Source: Coprinopsis marcescibilis
Taxonomy: Eukaryota > Basidiomycota > Agaricomycetes > Agaricales > Psathyrellaceae
DNA: 64,000 nt
Direction: 5' to 3'
Assembly: GCA_004369085.1 (NCBI GenBank)
Contig: ML210277.1
Location: 22,803 to 86,802, forward strand
Shown here: piece after piece, positions 61,960-64,000 of the stretch
Position numbering within the stretch: position 1 is the stretch's first letter
Layout: the number at the start of each line of letters is the position of its first letter
The notes under the pieces: model-generated
What the model saw: only the letters and a program-made list of their open reading frames with translations
Database searches by the model: none
Told to the model about the DNA's origin: nothing
Position numbers and translations under genes: made by a program

Positions 61960-62133
61960 ATGGATTCTTTCATCGTCCTCCCAACCATCGACGCCCCCAC
62001 CAACGAGGAGACCGGCGGAAGCCGTGGGTCGACCTCCTACTGCGTCATTGCCCAGCGTCCTGTTCTCGACACTCCCATTGATTTTGAGACGGGTGGAAGC
62101 CGCGGAAGTACATCGTACTGCACTATCGCTTAA
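61960..62133 (+). CDS. Mating-pheromone-type lipopeptide precursor, two units
   Basis: 57-codon ORF. It begins MDSFIVLPTIDAP, the MD-S/A/T-F opening common in basidiomycete pheromone precursors. It ends SYCTIA, a CaaX box for farnesylation and carboxymethylation. Residues 17-31 and 43-57 are a direct repeat of 15 residues, ETGGSRGSTSYC then VIA (first) or TIA (second), with 14 of 15 identical. Spacer residues 32-42 (QRPVLDTPIDF) partly mirror residues 6-12 and 40-42 of the other half. Nine of the fifteen codon pairs differ only synonymously and one changes Val to Thr, so the peptide appears to be under constraint. The terminal unit should mature as a lipopeptide sensed by a Ste3-type receptor. 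Whether the internal unit is released is unknown. No receptor gene is in the window. Confidence 0.85.
   Translation: MDSFIVLPTIDAPTNEETGGSRGSTSYCVIAQRPVLDTPIDFETGGSRGSTSYCTIA
62008..62130 (+). repeat. Two 45-bp coding repeats inside the pheromone-like ORF
   Basis: Units at 62008-62052 and 62086-62130 encode nearly the same 15 residues but differ at many third positions, so this is an old duplication kept at the protein level. Confidence 0.85.
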
Positions 62134-64000
62134 CTGCGCAGTCAGCCAAACTTCACATCTTATCATTATTGTCAGTCAGCCCTCTTTCTCTCGGCGAATA
62201 CGATCAAGTCTGACATTCACCTCTCTTCGTAGCGGCATAGCATCATCTACCATCAGCTCAATTTCTGTCATGTCACATTCACGACCGCAACGTATACCAA
62301 CAGCATTTGTACATCAAGCCCATTTTCGTTCACCTAGCTATACAACATTCGACTTCCACACCGTAATACTCCCCATTCAGTACCCATAGTACAGGCCTGG
62401 CATTCTCTGTAGTCTCTCATCACCCATATAACTGTATCCGAGTCACTCTCGTACCGTACTACTTATAAGACTTCACCCAACAGCTGCATACGCTTCTTTT
62501 TCATCTCAATAACTAGTACAAGTGAGGCAGATAAGGGAAGCGGGCTTCTGGTATTTATGAAGAGTATACATGTGCTCCTGTTTAAAGCTTCGAGAGGTTG
62601 TCCGAGTCTACCAGACTTCTGGAACAGGACCAGCATGCTTTATCCATAATGGCAGCAAGTCGGACACATCGGCCACCGCAACTACGTTACTCAGCTTGCT
62701 GCCATCAGAGGTCTGTAATATTGCATGAGTAAACGATGCAGCGTATAAGGCTGGAGTAGTTATTTAAATGGCTTACCCTATCGAAAACTGAAGCAAAGTC
62801 GCAACTCTGCACCGAGCCACCTTTAAACTTGTAACTGACTTGAACCTTCAGAACCAGCTTTTCACCGTTGAGACTGACTACATTCGATGAGAACAAGTTA
62901 GCGATATCATCCTACTGGCAGAAGCTCATACATCACGCACTATTATGAAGGCTGCATGATGGTCATAATATGAGTTAGTCTGCGGTCCCATAACATAGAG
63001 CGGGGGTATGAGGACGGTTGACGAGAACGTCGTGGATGAAATTCACGCGCGAGCACTGGACCTGATGGGATCCGGCACTTGCCGGCTCCCTTCCACACAT
63101 TACCTACGACTAATTATCTACTTAAAGAGCCAGAGGGAGGCCTGCTTATTGTCTATATCCTATCTATGGGCCTGGAAAGGTATAAAGAAGCTATTGAATC
63201 CCGTTTATTTACCTTACTTGTGCGTAAATTCCAGAAATCGCCGAAAAATCAACGAAAAATGCTAATAAACATTTCAGAGTAAACCGCATTACTCGAGTAT
63301 AGGGGTTTTAGCCAGCATTTGACATAGTATGAGAGATTTAAGAGAAGGGTTGCATTATCTAGTGTAAAAAGTAAAGTTTGGAATACCTGAGAGTCTGGGA
63401 TGCACGAAAATGCTTGCCTATTTCACCGCAACTCACTGATCAAATACCACAGTACCCACCTCCAGGTATTTTGCCCACTGTGCTTAACATGCTAGGTGAA
63501 GATAGAGCTCTAGACACGCTATACTGAGAAAAGGCAGCAGACAACGGGATGTATTCATAACTGTTATGACGCAAGGCAAATGATACGCCTTAGTCGTTCG
63601 TTGATAGTTTGCGACAGAGTTAAGATGGTAGTTCGTCGAGGTGAATGAGTTGGTCGAAAGATTCGAGACGAACTAACGTCAAGAGGATTGAGTTTTCCGA
63701 AGTGTTCGAGGAAGACAATCCGTCAATGAGAAGACTAACAAAAGTCTTATTCGTAAACTATCGAGTTACAAAGAGAAACAAGATCAAAACTAATGTACAA
63801 CTACCTATTTAGGTAAGTATTTATATTTAATCCTTATCTCTTATCGATGTTATCGATAAGTTCCATCCGTTATCTACAACTAAAAGAGAAAAACTACTAC
63901 GTCATATCCTCGTGTTCGTTATCTTCCTTAAAAATATCCCCAAGATCCGGATTGACAGTTAGGAGTATCTACCGATTCGTAATCAAACAATCCCATTCTC
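62134..64000. other. Gene-free right end
   Basis: No gene is supported. From about 63600 the sequence becomes AT-rich, with cgaaagattcgagacgaac-like words and tatcgat pairs (63844-63857). It could be the edge of a mobile element, but no terminal repeat or coding domain is visible. Confidence 0.35.

Noticed and set aside
63590..64000. Possible LTR or retroelement end
   Set aside because: AT-rich with short repeated words, but no terminal repeat, primer-binding site or coding domain. A short minus-strand frame ending at 63897 is preceded by a stop after about 22 codons.

Overview
The window looks like nuclear DNA from a basidiomycete fungus, most likely an Agaricomycete. Genes carry many short introns (about 47 to 60 nt, GT-AG with a few GC-AG). 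The protein set is fungal: GH72 cell-wall glucanosyltransferases, a DUF6533 membrane protein, an aryl-alcohol-dehydrogenase-like aldo-keto reductase, a fungal-type mitoribosomal mL59, and a CaaX mating-pheromone precursor. No rRNA, tRNA, CRISPR or intact transposon was recognised. Intron joins were worked out by hand. For the five GH72 copies, the three-TM protein, the RMD1-like, transporter, arrestin-like, HAD and AKR genes, the summed exon length is a multiple of three, which supports those models.

Layout. 1-2.9 kb: a partial unknown gene and a three-TM membrane protein. 3.2-13.9 kb: four head-to-tail GH72 genes (A-D) on the minus strand. Copy C carries one in-frame stop. 14.4-17.7 kb: a divergently transcribed RMD1/Sif3-type (DUF155) protein. 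17.7-20.2 kb: a repeat-rich spacer. 20.2-23.4 kb: a triose-phosphate-transporter-family protein and an unknown gene. 23.4-26.6 kb: gene-poor. 26.6-36.7 kb: a MAT2B/RmlD-like reductase, an arrestin-like protein, VPS16 and a small NTF2-like protein. 38.6-44.1 kb: AIP1, an ALY/REF export adaptor and mitoribosomal mL59. 46.6-51.7 kb: an F-box protein, a HAD type II hydrolase and a fifth, divergent GH72 (copy E). 53-56.8 kb: a DUF6533 protein and an unknown conserved-looking protein. 59.5-62.1 kb: an aldo-keto reductase and a very short mating-pheromone-type gene.

Most interesting. (1) A 57-residue ORF at 61960-62133 encodes two nearly identical pheromone units, each ending in Cys-aliphatic-Ile-Ala. 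The unit DNA differs at many synonymous sites while the peptide is almost unchanged. (2) The GH72 family here spans intact genes, a single-nonsense copy, and a full-length copy whose acid/base Glu is replaced (Gly-Asn-Glu to Gly-Asp-Ser). (3) Four GC-AG introns are well supported by protein families or paralogues.

Most genes are housekeeping and have no operon-like relationship. The exceptions are the GH72 array, which should act together on cell-wall beta-1,3-glucan, and possibly the AKR/pheromone end of the window, if a mating locus lies beyond position 64000.
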